Shown: piece after piece, positions 17,487-25,337 of the stretch
Layout of the letters: each line of letters starts with the position of its first letter
How positions within the stretch are numbered: position 1 is the stretch's first letter
NCBI RefSeq assembly: GCF_003721565.1
Contig: NZ_RJJE01000009.1
Span: 1,263,668 to 1,327,667, forward strand
Direction: 5' to 3'
Length of the DNA stretch: 64,000 nucleotides
DNA from: Rufibacter immobilis
GTDB lineage: Bacteria; Bacteroidota; Bacteroidia; Cytophagales; Hymenobacteraceae
Made by a program: the position numbers and the translations under genes
The notes under the pieces: generated by a model
Databases searched by the model: none
The model's input: the letters and a program-made list of their open reading frames with translations, nothing else
Told to the model about the DNA's origin: nothing

Positions 17487-18491
17487 GTGGTAAAAATAGG
17501 TCAGATAGAGCTTCCGGACTTCCCGCTGCTGCTGGCGCCCATGGAAGACGTCAGTGATCCTCCATTCCGGGCAGTGTGCAAGGCCAACGGCGCTGATTTA
17601 ATGTATACGGAGTTCATCTCCTCAGAGGGCCTTATCAGAGACGCGGCCAAGAGCCGCCAGAAACTGGATATCTTTGACTACGAGCGCCCCATCGGGATCC
17701 AGATCTTTGGGTCAGACATTGACTCCATGCGCGAATCGGCGGTGATCTCGGCGCAGGTGGGCCCAGACCTCATTGACATCAACTACGGCTGCCCTGTGAA
17801 AAATGTGGCCTGCAAAGGCGCGGGCGCGGCGCTTCTGCGCGATATTCCCAAAATGGTGGCGATGACCTCAGCCATTGTGCAGGCGGTGGAGCCTTTCGGG
17901 TTGCCAGTGACCGTGAAGACGCGCCTGGGCTGGGACGATTCCACCAAAAACGTAGAGGAAGTAGCCGAGCGCTTGCAGGACATCGGGATCAAAGCTTTGA
18001 CGGTACACGGCCGCACCCGTGTGCAGATGTACAAAGGCGAGGCCGATTGGACGCTCATCCGGAAGATCAAAGAGAACCCGCGCATCCAGATCCCCATCTT
18101 CGGGAACGGCGACATTGACACGCCGCAGAAAGCCGTGGAGTACAAGAACAAATATGGCGTGGACGGGGTCATGATTGGCCGGGCTTCCATTGGTTACCCC
18201 TGGATTTTCAGGGAGATCAAACATTATATACAGACTGGCGAACTGCTGGCCCCGCCTACCATTCAGGAGCGCATTGACATGTGCAAGATGCACTTTGACA
18301 AGAGCCTGGAGTGGAAAGGCCTGCGCCTGGGCATTTTTGAGATGCGCCGCCACTATGCCAATTATTTCCGGGGCTTGCCCAACGTGAAGAGCTACCGCAT
18401 GCGCCTGGTCCAGACCGAAGACCCGCAGGAGATTTACGCCATCTTAGATGAGATTGCCAACTCTATGGAGTATGCCGCTCTTGCGGAATAG
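17487..18491 (+). CDS. dusB: tRNA-dihydrouridine synthase
   Basis: A 334-residue FMN enzyme that reduces uridine to dihydrouridine in tRNA. It has LAPMEDVSDPPFR at the TIM-barrel N-terminus, the catalytic Cys C102 in INYGCPVKNV, KTRLGWD, VHGRTR and GNGDI followed by VDGVMIGRAS (FMN phosphate site). Length is typical of DusB (about 320-335). Translation most likely starts at GTG 17487; there is no ATG in the vicinity. It is divergent from the CPBP gene, with a repeat palindrome and T-run after the stop. Confidence 0.93.
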   Translation: MVKIGQIELPDFPLLLAPMEDVSDPPFRAVCKANGADLMYTEFISSEGLIRDAAKSRQKLDIFDYERPIGIQIFGSDIDSMRESAVISAQVGPDLIDINYGCPVKNVACKGAGAALLRDIPKMVAMTSAIVQAVEPFGLPVTVKTRLGWDDSTKNVEEVAERLQDIGIKALTVHGRTRVQMYKGEADWTLIRKIKENPRIQIPIFGNGDIDTPQKAVEYKNKYGVDGVMIGRASIGYPWIFREIKHYIQTGELLAPPTIQERIDMCKMHFDKSLEWKGLRLGIFEMRRHYANYFRGLPNVKSYRMRLVQTEDPQEIYAILDEIANSMEYAALAE

Positions 18492-18512
18492 CTTTCTGAG
18501 TTTCTTTAAGTA

Positions 18513-18558
18513 AATGCGTTTAGGGGCTGTTTTTGGAAAAAGAGCCTCTAAACGCATT
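18513..18558. repeat. Intergenic palindromic repeat, copy R7
   Basis: AATGCGTTTAGGGGCTGTTT and AGAGCCTCTAAACGCATT arms, 22 nt after the dusB stop. It is followed by a run of eight T, so it could act as the dusB terminator. It abuts the dispersed repeat D1. Confidence 0.88.
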
Positions 18559-18574
18559 TTTTTTGTAGAGTGGT

Positions 18575-18780
18575 TTGGCTGATGCCATTGGCTGGGCCGC
18601 TTGCCTAGAGCCTTAAGTGCTGTGTGTTTCATCTTTGGCGGTAAGCGCTCACGGCCGCGAGGCCCCGTCTTTCCCTCTCGCACTGCCCTTGCGGCCATGT
18701 AATGCAGTTTTCTCTTAGTTTCTTTCTTGCTTGGCCACAAGCGAGGCGCTCTAGGGAAAGACTGGAATAGGTGCGGGTGG
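18575..18780 (-). repeat. Dispersed ~205-bp repeat, copy D1
   Basis: Read on the minus strand this stretch matches 29857-30060 over about 205 bp. Shared blocks include ACCCGCACCT, CCAGTCTTTCC, CCTCGCTTGTGGCCA, ATGGCCGCAAGGGCAGTGCG, GTGAGCGCTTACCGCCAAAG and CAAGCGGC. Both copies are followed (in their own orientation) by a palindromic R element after 10-16 bp. It contains a short open frame (MAARAVREGKTGPRGRERLPP) shared by both copies, but no convincing gene. Confidence 0.8.
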
Positions 18781-18958
18781 TAATGGCTTCTCTAGTTTGA
18801 AACCAATCCAGTTTCTGTTTTAGGACACTTTAAACAAAAGGCTGCTGGCGCGAGTCTTCTGACTCGTGCCTTTGGATAATGGGGAGTCTCCAGACTACCC
18901 GCGCTGCCACGCAGTGAAACCGGGACGACTGAAGAGCATGAAGAGAAACCTGCTTTTG
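18781..18958. other. Intergenic sequence without a gene
   Basis: Between the D1 repeat and copy R8. Contains GCGAGTCTTCTGACTCGTGC and GGAGTCTCCAGACT, short imperfect inverted motifs of the kind often scattered in such genomes. No coding signal is seen. Confidence 0.5.
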
Positions 18959-18997
18959 CGTTTAGGGGCTCTTTTTCCAGAATTAGCCTCTAAACGG
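18959..18997. repeat. Intergenic palindromic repeat, copy R8
   Basis: GCGTTTAGGGGCTCTTTTTC then CAGAATTAGCCTCTAAACGG; immediately upstream of the EamA gene promoter box. Confidence 0.82.
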
Positions 18998-19009
18998 TTT
19001 GGCAACTGT

Positions 19010-19017
19010 TATCTTTG
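19010..19017 (+). promoter_or_regulatory. -7 box of the EamA transporter gene
   Basis: TATCTTTG fits TAnnTTTG. It covers the TTG codon (19015) at which the open frame begins, so translation must start further downstream. Confidence 0.5.
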
Positions 19018-19098
19018 CGCCTCTTAATAGCTGTTCCTGTGGCTCTCAAAACAACTTCCCCTGCCTCTATTCAAACGAATACCAATGCCACTCCCGCT

Positions 19099-19956
19099 AT
19101 GGCGTGGGTCATTCTTGCTGGCCTTTCCCTTATCTGGGGCACCTCCTTTATCTTGATCAAGAAAGGATTGGCGGTCTTCTCCTCAGATGAGTTGGGCGCC
19201 CTGCGCATCACCATTGCCACCTTGGCGCTGCTACCGTTCGCCCTGAAAGGCTTGAAAGCGCCTGCCCCGGGCCAGTGGAAGTTCCTGTTGCTGAGCGGGC
19301 TCATCGGGAATTTGATTCCGGCTTTCCTGTTCGCGTACGCAGAAACCCAATTGGCGAGTGGGCTGGCCGGGGTCCTGAATTCTCTCACGGCGCTGTTCAC
19401 GCTGATCATAGGAGCTATTTTCTTTCAGCAGAAGATCACGCTGTTACGGGTGCTGGGTATTCTGATTGGGATTGCCGGCACAGCCGTGCTTATTTTCTCA
19501 GGCAGTGCCCAGGAGAATTCCTCCAACTCGTTCTATGGATTGTACGTGGTACTGGCCACTATCCTGTACGGCGGAAGCCTGAACGTGATCAAGCACTGCC
19601 TGGCGGGCATCAAACCATTGACCATGGCCAGCTTGGCTTTGCTCACGGTAGGCCCTCTTGCTTTTGCGTATCTATGCACCACCTCAGCTTTCGATAAATT
19701 GGCCACGCAACCCGCCGCCTGGGAGGCACTGGGGTATATAACCTTGCTGGCGGTATTCAGCACGGCCATAGGGTTGGTGTTCTACAACAAGCTCATCCAC
19801 ATGACCAATACTCTGTTTGCCAGCACTTCTACTTACCTCATGCCCATTGTGGCACTTATCTGGGGCGTGGCCGATGGCGAGACCATTCACCTGATGCACT
19901 ACGCGGGCATGGCCATCATCCTTGGTGGAGTTCTATTGGTGAACAGAGCTAAATAG
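19099..19956 (+). CDS. EamA/DMT-family transporter
   Basis: A 285-residue drug/metabolite transporter with ten TM segments in two EamA repeats. The N-terminal repeat opens with AWVILAGLSLIWGTSFILIKKGL and the second near FYGLYVVLATILYGGSLNVIKH. AYAETQLASGLAGVLNSLTALFTLIIG is the family signature. The frame is open back to a TTG at 19015, but that codon lies in the -7 promoter box, so the ATG at 19099 is preferred. Substrate is unknown; relatives export amino acids or metabolites. It overlaps the end of the convergent STAS-like gene by 8 nt. Confidence 0.88.
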   Translation: MAWVILAGLSLIWGTSFILIKKGLAVFSSDELGALRITIATLALLPFALKGLKAPAPGQWKFLLLSGLIGNLIPAFLFAYAETQLASGLAGVLNSLTALFTLIIGAIFFQQKITLLRVLGILIGIAGTAVLIFSGSAQENSSNSFYGLYVVLATILYGGSLNVIKHCLAGIKPLTMASLALLTVGPLAFAYLCTTSAFDKLATQPAAWEALGYITLLAVFSTAIGLVFYNKLIHMTNTLFASTSTYLMPIVALIWGVADGETIHLMHYAGMAIILGGVLLVNRAK

Positions 19957-20383
19957 TTTGGTCCTTCTCCTCTGAGCGGCATTTGAGCAGCCAGGCAACG
20001 GCATCCTGCTCAGAAAGAAAAATGCCCAGCTTGGTAAAGTTGCCGTAATTACTCAGGAAGCTCAGGCCGATGTGCTCTTGGATATATGTATAATGCGTGG
20101 GCGTAACCAGATTAGCAAAGTAATTCTGGTACGGCAACCTCTCTTCAATACCGGGGAAATACGTCTTCAGCATCCAGGCCTCATCCTCTACTGACAGCGA
20201 ACCGCGGCTACGCAAGTCAAACAGCCAGAAACGGCAATCTTCCTGCACGGCCAGCTCCAGAGCCTCCATATACCCCTGCCGCAGCTGGGCCGAGGTAGGG
20301 TACCGCAGCCACCGCAGAAACAGAATGTCCAGGTCGGGGCGGTAGGTTAACCGCAGATTGCTTTCGTTTTCATTTCTCTCCAT
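19949..20383 (-). CDS. STAS-like hypothetical protein
   Basis: A 144-residue soluble protein. The body (YRPDLDILFLRWLRYPTSAQLRQGYMEALELAVQEDCRFWLFDLRSRGSLSVEDEAWMLKTYFPG) has the alternating helix and strand pattern of STAS/SpoIIAA-like proteins seen in Bacteroidota, with LFDLRSRG as the likely strand and helix turn. No catalytic motif is visible. MERNENESNL at 20383 is the preferred start; the frame could begin at 20413. The family assignment is an inference. Confidence 0.65.
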   Translation of the reverse strand: MERNENESNLRLTYRPDLDILFLRWLRYPTSAQLRQGYMEALELAVQEDCRFWLFDLRSRGSLSVEDEAWMLKTYFPGIEERLPYQNYFANLVTPTHYTYIQEHIGLSFLSNYGNFTKLGIFLSEQDAVAWLLKCRSEEKDQTI

Positions 20384-20518
20384 CACTGCGGCTGCTTCTT
20401 GGTCTTGGCACACCGGGACCTCCCTTTGGCCAACGCTTAATCAAGATAAGACATCGGGCGGAAGAAAATAAAAACTTTATAACCTTTTTTTCGGCTCTGC
20501 CGTAAAGGCCGCCTTCCT

Positions 20519-22264
20519 CTACCTCACCTGCGGTTTAGAAGCCAGCTTGCTATGCTTGTAGCTGTACCCGAAGTAGATAGCCAGGCCTATCAAGAGCCAT
20601 ACCGTAAACAGCAGCCAGTTATTCACGCCCAGCTGGGTCATTAAGTACAGGTTGGTGAGCAGCCCCAGCACCGGCAGCAACGACAGGCTTTTTCTGAAGG
20701 AGACATACGCCAGCAGCACGCAGGAGATCAGGAACACGAGCATAGGGATCTGGTGCCTAAACTCTTCATAGCCGCCGTTTCCGGCTACCGCGCCCCAGAA
20801 CTCGTCAATGGCGGGGCGGTTGTACATCAGCACCAGTGCGCCGGCTATCACCAGCAGCAAGGGCACCAAAAATTTACCGTTCAGGTAAGGTACTTTGAAG
20901 CGGGCATCGGAAGTGCCGTGCGGGTCAATGATGAGAATACCGCCGCACACCAGCGCAAACGCGAAAAGGGTACCAATGCTGGTAAGGTCAATCACCAGGT
21001 CCATGTTCAGGAGCAGCGCGGGCACTCCCACGAAGAAACCGGTTACCAAGGTAGAGAAGGACGGCGTTCTGAACTTAGGGTGTACTTTGGAGAACACCGG
21101 CGGCAGCAGCCCGTCGCGCGACATGGTCATCCAGATGCGCGGCTGCCCAATCTGGAACACCAACAGCACGGAGGCCATCGCGAAAATGGCACTTACGGCC
21201 ACAATACCGGCCAACCAGTCTACGCCCACCTTGGTGAACACATAGGCCAACGGATCGCCTACGGCGAGTTCTTTGTACGGCACCATGCCGGTAAGCACCA
21301 GCGTAATGATCACATATAAGATAGTACAGATAATGAGCGCGTAGATCATGGCGCGGGGCAGATCGCGCTGCGGATTCTTGCATTCCTCGGCGGTGGTACT
21401 GATGGCGTCAAACCCAATGTACGCGAAGAACACCGCTGACACGCCTTTCAGGACGCCACCAATTCCGTTGGGCGCAAAGGGGCTCCAGTTGGCCGGGTTC
21501 ACGTAAAAAGCGCCCACGGCAATCACCACCAACACTACAATCATCTTTAGCACCACCAACAGGTTAGAAGCATTTTTAGACTCTTTGATTCCTACGTACA
21601 CCAGCGCCGTAATCACGGCATTAATCAGGAAAGCGGGCAGGTCTACCACCAGTTTCCCGCCTAAAAAGTCTGGCGCCGCCTGCCACGCATTGTAGGCTTC
21701 CAGCTGCACCGGGTCTGCCGCCGTAAGTGGTTGCCCCGCCTGCAACAGCGCCACAACCTCCTGATACCCTTTATAAGCGCTTTGTGTGCCCATGGTAAGC
21801 CAAACCGGGATATCCAGCCCTACCCCGCTCATGAGCCCGGTAAAGTAATCGCTCCAGGAAATGGCCACCACAATGTTTCCTACGGTATATTCCATGATGA
21901 GTGCCCAGCCAATAATCCAGGCGGCCAGCTCCCCAAATGAGGTGTAGGCGTACGTATAGGCCGAGCCGCTGGCCGGAATGGTGGCCGCAAACTGCGCGTA
22001 GCACAGCGCCGAGAACGCACAGGCAATGGCCGTGAACACAAACAGCAGAGAAACTGCCGGACCGCCGTCATGGCTCGCGTTGCCAATGGTGCTGAAGATA
22101 CCGGCGCCAATGATGGCCGCAATACCCAACGAGGTAAGGTCCCTGACGGAAAGGTTACGCTCCAGCCCCTCCTCCACCGCTCCCGGGTGGGCGGCTACAT
22201 CGGCGGGCGGCGTATGCAAAACAGAGGTCAGACTCTTGCGGCGGAAAAGACTTTTAAAGCTCAC
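20519..22264 (-). CDS. APC-superfamily amino-acid permease
   Basis: A 581-residue membrane transporter of the amino acid-polyamine-cation superfamily, with about 14 hydrophobic segments. SLGIAAIIGAGIFSTIGNAS is the conserved TM1 glycine-rich motif and FFAYIGFDAISTTAEECKNPQRDLPRAM is the TM6-loop signature. The length and C-terminal pair of helices fit the CAT-like cationic amino-acid transporter group. The substrate is not proven. A long loop between TM3 and TM5 (residues 160-210) is polar. Monocistronic on the minus strand, divergent from the paralog pair at 22359. Confidence 0.87.
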   Translation of the reverse strand: MSFKSLFRRKSLTSVLHTPPADVAAHPGAVEEGLERNLSVRDLTSLGIAAIIGAGIFSTIGNASHDGGPAVSLLFVFTAIACAFSALCYAQFAATIPASGSAYTYAYTSFGELAAWIIGWALIMEYTVGNIVVAISWSDYFTGLMSGVGLDIPVWLTMGTQSAYKGYQEVVALLQAGQPLTAADPVQLEAYNAWQAAPDFLGGKLVVDLPAFLINAVITALVYVGIKESKNASNLLVVLKMIVVLVVIAVGAFYVNPANWSPFAPNGIGGVLKGVSAVFFAYIGFDAISTTAEECKNPQRDLPRAMIYALIICTILYVIITLVLTGMVPYKELAVGDPLAYVFTKVGVDWLAGIVAVSAIFAMASVLLVFQIGQPRIWMTMSRDGLLPPVFSKVHPKFRTPSFSTLVTGFFVGVPALLLNMDLVIDLTSIGTLFAFALVCGGILIIDPHGTSDARFKVPYLNGKFLVPLLLVIAGALVLMYNRPAIDEFWGAVAGNGGYEEFRHQIPMLVFLISCVLLAYVSFRKSLSLLPVLGLLTNLYLMTQLGVNNWLLFTVWLLIGLAIYFGYSYKHSKLASKPQVR

Positions 22265-22358
22265 TTGTTATAGTTGGGTGTAGAATTTCAGGGTAAAAGT
22301 TAAGGAAAATATTCTGAAAGCGTGGCGAACTGCGTATATTTAGAGAAATCTCGCCCCT

Positions 22359-23129
22359 ATGCCCGTCCGCCGCCTCACCCTCTCCGTCCCGAAACCTTGT
22401 CAGGAGAACTGGCAGGACATGACGCCCCAAAACCAGGGCCGTTTCTGCCAAAGCTGCGCCACAACTGTAGTGGATTTCAGCACGATGACCAATGCCGAGA
22501 TTGTTGCTTTTCTGGGGAAAGCGAATGGGCGCGTGTGCGGCAGCTTCCACCTCCAGCAACTGGGGCAGGAATTCCTGTTGCGCACCTCCACCCAACGCAA
22601 CAGGACTTGGCGAGCCGTAGCGCTGGGTATTGCCACCTGGTTAAGCACCAAACCTGTTTATGCCCAGGAAACTGTAGCGCCACCAGCCATTGAGCAGAAC
22701 CCGTCTTTAGCCGCAGCCAACATTGCACCGCAATCCCAGCAGCCCGTGCCAGATAGCTTGGCAACCATAAGGGGCAAGGTAATTTCAGGTGATGGCGCAG
22801 CCCCTATGCCCGGAGTGACGGTGATGTGGAAGGGCACTACTGATGCCTCCCCCACCAATGCGGAAGGTGTCTTCACCATCTCCATTCCACCCGACATACC
22901 AGAAGACCAACTGATTCTTTCGGTTTCGTTTATTGGCTACTCCACCCAGGAACTGCGGCTAAAAGAGATCCTGAAACAGAAAAATCTAGTTATCAGACTA
23001 AACCCTGATGCCCGTACCATAGGGGAAGTGGTGGTCATCCCGCCTTCGCTTCGGCGCTCCCAGCCACAAACCCCGGCCACTCCTAAAAAAGCGGGGTTCT
23101 TTCAAAAGCTGAAGGGGCTGTTCCGTTAA
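22359..23129 (+). CDS. Cys-motif / internal-signal / CarboxypepD-like protein 1
   Basis: A 256-residue protein with an unusual layout. Residues 8-70 hold a cysteine-rich motif (VPKPCQENWQDMTPQNQGRFCQSC, then VVDFSTMTNAEIVAFL and VCGSF). A hydrophobic stretch near residues 85-103 (AVALGIATWLSTKPVYAQ) ends like a signal-peptidase site. The rest resembles a CarboxypepD regulatory-like beta domain (IRGKVISGDGAAPMPGVTVMWKGTTDASPTNAEGVF, FIGYSTQELRL), ending in a Lys-rich tail. The neighbour at 23177 is a paralog. I infer cytoplasmic N-terminus, one membrane pass and a periplasmic domain. Function is unknown. Confidence 0.75.
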   Translation: MPVRRLTLSVPKPCQENWQDMTPQNQGRFCQSCATTVVDFSTMTNAEIVAFLGKANGRVCGSFHLQQLGQEFLLRTSTQRNRTWRAVALGIATWLSTKPVYAQETVAPPAIEQNPSLAAANIAPQSQQPVPDSLATIRGKVISGDGAAPMPGVTVMWKGTTDASPTNAEGVFTISIPPDIPEDQLILSVSFIGYSTQELRLKEILKQKNLVIRLNPDARTIGEVVVIPPSLRRSQPQTPATPKKAGFFQKLKGLFR

Positions 23130-23132
23130 TTA

Positions 23133-23169
23133 CGTATAGCGGCTCTTTTTCCAGAATCTGCCTTAAACC
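23133..23169. repeat. Intergenic palindromic repeat, copy R9 (asymmetric form)
   Basis: CGTATAGCGGCTCTTTTTCC then AGAATCTGCCTTAAACC; fills the 47-nt gap between the two tandem paralogs and ends 8 nt before the second start codon. Confidence 0.78.
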
Positions 23170-23176
23170 AGAAGCG

Positions 23177-23923
23177 ATGTTCAAAAACACCCTAACCGTT
23201 ACCATTCCACAGCCTTGCCGCGAGGATTGGAATACCATGACGCCGCAGCACCAGGGCCGTTTCTGCCAAAGTTGCCAGAAAACGGTAGTAGACTTTACGG
23301 CGATGTCTGATGCGGAAGTAGTGGAGTGGCTGACAAAACAACTAGAGAATGGTTGCGGGAAATTCCGCGAAGATCAACTCAACCGAGCTTTTAAGCCTGA
23401 GACTGGTTCCAAAAAGAGGTGGACTTTATCGGCTTTGGCCCTAGGTTTAGTAACATGGCTAACTGAACGGCCCGCTGTCGCCCAGCAGATCCAACAGCGC
23501 AGCACAGAAATAGAACTCTTATCAGCACCCACAATTCCGCTTTCTCCCATTGTTCCTGTTCAGGATAGTACCTCTATCAGCGGAAATGTTTTAGCTGGTA
23601 AATCAGCTATCGTAACCATCAGGCTGGATGACACCGTGGAAACAAAGGCAGATGCTCTAGGCAATTTCCGTCTGGCGTTTTCTAAAACAACGCCCCTGGA
23701 GCAACAATGGCTTGTTATCTCCGCAATCGGCTTTCAAACCCAACGGATTCGTCTTTCAGATTTGGGAAACCTACAAGCAATAAGGGTTGCGCTGCTACCA
23801 GACCAAGCACCACACGCTTCATTTCAGGGAGTATTGGGCGGTATTTCAGTGAGCGGGCTTCCCGTCAGAGACACTAGCTTCCCAAAAAATGTGTTCTACA
23901 GAATAGAGGATTTTCTCCGCTAA
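23177..23923 (+). CDS. Cys-motif / internal-signal / CarboxypepD-like protein 2
   Basis: A 248-residue paralog of the upstream gene. The cysteine block is conserved (IPQPCREDWNTMTPQHQGRFCQSC, VVDFTAMSDAEVVEWL, NGCGKF). A hydrophobic segment (LSALALGLVTWLTERPAVAQ) follows at the same place. The C-terminal beta domain has diverged (GNVLAGKSAIVTIRLDDTVETKADALGNFRLAF, then VISAIGFQTQRIRLSDL). Ends with RIEDFLR. Two adjacent copies separated by a repeat element suggest a duplication. Function is not recognised. Confidence 0.75.
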   Translation: MFKNTLTVTIPQPCREDWNTMTPQHQGRFCQSCQKTVVDFTAMSDAEVVEWLTKQLENGCGKFREDQLNRAFKPETGSKKRWTLSALALGLVTWLTERPAVAQQIQQRSTEIELLSAPTIPLSPIVPVQDSTSISGNVLAGKSAIVTIRLDDTVETKADALGNFRLAFSKTTPLEQQWLVISAIGFQTQRIRLSDLGNLQAIRVALLPDQAPHASFQGVLGGISVSGLPVRDTSFPKNVFYRIEDFLR

Positions 23924-23925
23924 TA

Positions 23926-23964
23926 CGTTTTAAGCCTCTTTTTCAAAAAAGAGCCCCTAAACGC
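23926..23964. repeat. Intergenic palindromic repeat, copy R10
   Basis: CGTTTTAAGCCTCTTTTTCA then AAAAAGAGCCCCTAAACGCA; imperfect, in the gap between convergent genes, starting 3 nt after the stop. Confidence 0.82.
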
Positions 23965-23966
23965 AC

Positions 23967-25154
23967 TTACTTGTTCAGCACCACCCTAAACGTAGTCCCT
24001 TTCCCCACCTCAGAGGATTTCACGTAGAGGCGGCCCTGGTGGTAATTCTCAATAATGCGCCGGGCCAGCGCAAGACCTAAACCCCAACCGCGTTTCTTGG
24101 TGGTGTACCCGGGCAAGAAAACTTCTTCCTGCTTGGTTTTAGGAATTCCCTTGCCCGTGTCCTGAATATCCAGCGCAATGGCACCTTTGGTATTGGACTT
24201 GACCAGCCGCAGGGTAATACTGCCTTTTCCCTCCATGGCATCTACGGCATTTTTGCAAATGTTCTCAATGACCCACTCAAACAGCGGGATATTGACTTTG
24301 GCCGTGGTCTCAGGCGGAAAGTCTGACTCTACCGCAAACGCCACTTTGCTGGAGACGCGGTTGCGCAGGTAGCCAATGGCGTTTTCCACCACCCGCAGCA
24401 GCGGCTCATCTTTGAGCACGGGCACAGAGCCAATGTTAGAGAACCGCTCCGTGATGATCTCCAGCCGGCGCACGTCTTTGCCCAGTTCGTCCACAATAGG
24501 CTCATTCTCAAATCGGGGGCTGCTTTTCAGGTACTCGTACCAGGCCATGAGCGAAGACAGGGGCGTACCCAACTGGTGCGCCGTTTCCTTGGCCAAACCC
24601 ACCCAAACGCGGTTCTGCTCCGCTTTGCGCGAATAGCTGAAGGCATAGTAGGCAATGACAGAGAGACAGGCAATGACTGTGAGCTGCACGTACGGGTAAT
24701 AGCGCAGCTGGGTGAGCAACTCAGAGTCTTTGTAGAAAATGTAGTTTTTGAACTCCTGCTGGTAAGCCACCACAATGGGCTTGTGCTGGGCCTTCATCTT
24801 GGCTATCTCCCGCTTCAGGAGCGCCTTTTTCCGTTTCTCTGAAATTTTTTCGGGGATGTTGAGGTTCTTATAGGCGATGACGTTCTCCTTCTCATCGGTC
24901 TGGATCACGGGCACCGAGCGGTTGGCGTCAATGATTTCCTCCTGAATGAACACCAGGTTGTCTGAGTCTATCTCGGCGTTAATCATGTAGCGCAGCCCTT
25001 TGCCGTACAGGTCAATGAGCTGTTGCTCCCGCTCAGAGAGCTTGGCTACCAGCAGATTGGTGTAAATGACGGTGGCTGCGCCAATGGCCAGGGCAATACC
25101 AATGATCAGGAGCTTTAACCGGGATCTTTTAGAATATATGGAGGTTGGAATCAT
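23967..25154 (-). CDS. Membrane sensor histidine kinase
   Basis: A roughly 395-residue kinase. Two TM segments (about residues 13-30 and 150-175 from MIPTSIYSKRSRLK) bracket an extracytoplasmic sensor region. The H-box is ETAHQLGTPLSSLMAWYEYL, the N-box IENICKNAVDAMEGKGS, and the G-boxes DTGKGIPKTKQEEVFLPGYTTKKRGWGLGLAL. The sequence GTPLSS places it with NtrY/HisKA relatives common in Bacteroidota. The open frame continues to 25289, but MIPTSIYSKRS at 25154 follows a TATCTTCG-like box and seems more natural; the longer start is possible. No response regulator is adjacent. Confidence 0.85.
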   Translation of the reverse strand: MIPTSIYSKRSRLKLLIIGIALAIGAATVIYTNLLVAKLSEREQQLIDLYGKGLRYMINAEIDSDNLVFIQEEIIDANRSVPVIQTDEKENVIAYKNLNIPEKISEKRKKALLKREIAKMKAQHKPIVVAYQQEFKNYIFYKDSELLTQLRYYPYVQLTVIACLSVIAYYAFSYSRKAEQNRVWVGLAKETAHQLGTPLSSLMAWYEYLKSSPRFENEPIVDELGKDVRRLEIITERFSNIGSVPVLKDEPLLRVVENAIGYLRNRVSSKVAFAVESDFPPETTAKVNIPLFEWVIENICKNAVDAMEGKGSITLRLVKSNTKGAIALDIQDTGKGIPKTKQEEVFLPGYTTKKRGWGLGLALARRIIENYHQGRLYVKSSEVGKGTTFRVVLNK

Positions 25155-25307
25155 GAACAAAAGCAACGCTAGAACAGATACGCCCGTCTTAGGATTGAGT
25201 TCTCTGTTAACGAAGATAGCAGAAGAAGCGTCTATTGTTCTTAATTTGGAATGAGTATAAATAAAAGAAAGATAGTACAGGTAATTCATTTTTAAAAGAT
25301 AGCAGCG

Positions 25308-25315
25308 TAATTTTG
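25308..25315 (+). promoter_or_regulatory. -7 box of hemA
   Basis: TAATTTTG fits TAnnTTTG and sits just before the first possible ATG (25317), pointing to the second ATG (25338) as the real start. Confidence 0.5.
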
Positions 25316-25337
25316 CATGCTATTTCAAAACTGCCGT

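Noticed and set aside
18444..18740. Minus-strand open frame with MAARAVREGKTGPRGRERLPP
   Set aside because: It lies in repeat D1, overlaps the dusB end and R7, and the same peptide appears in D2 only because the DNA is repeated. No gene-like features.
20753..21319. 188-codon plus-strand frame within the APC permease
   Set aside because: Shadow of the permease in the opposite strand, no signal or domain.
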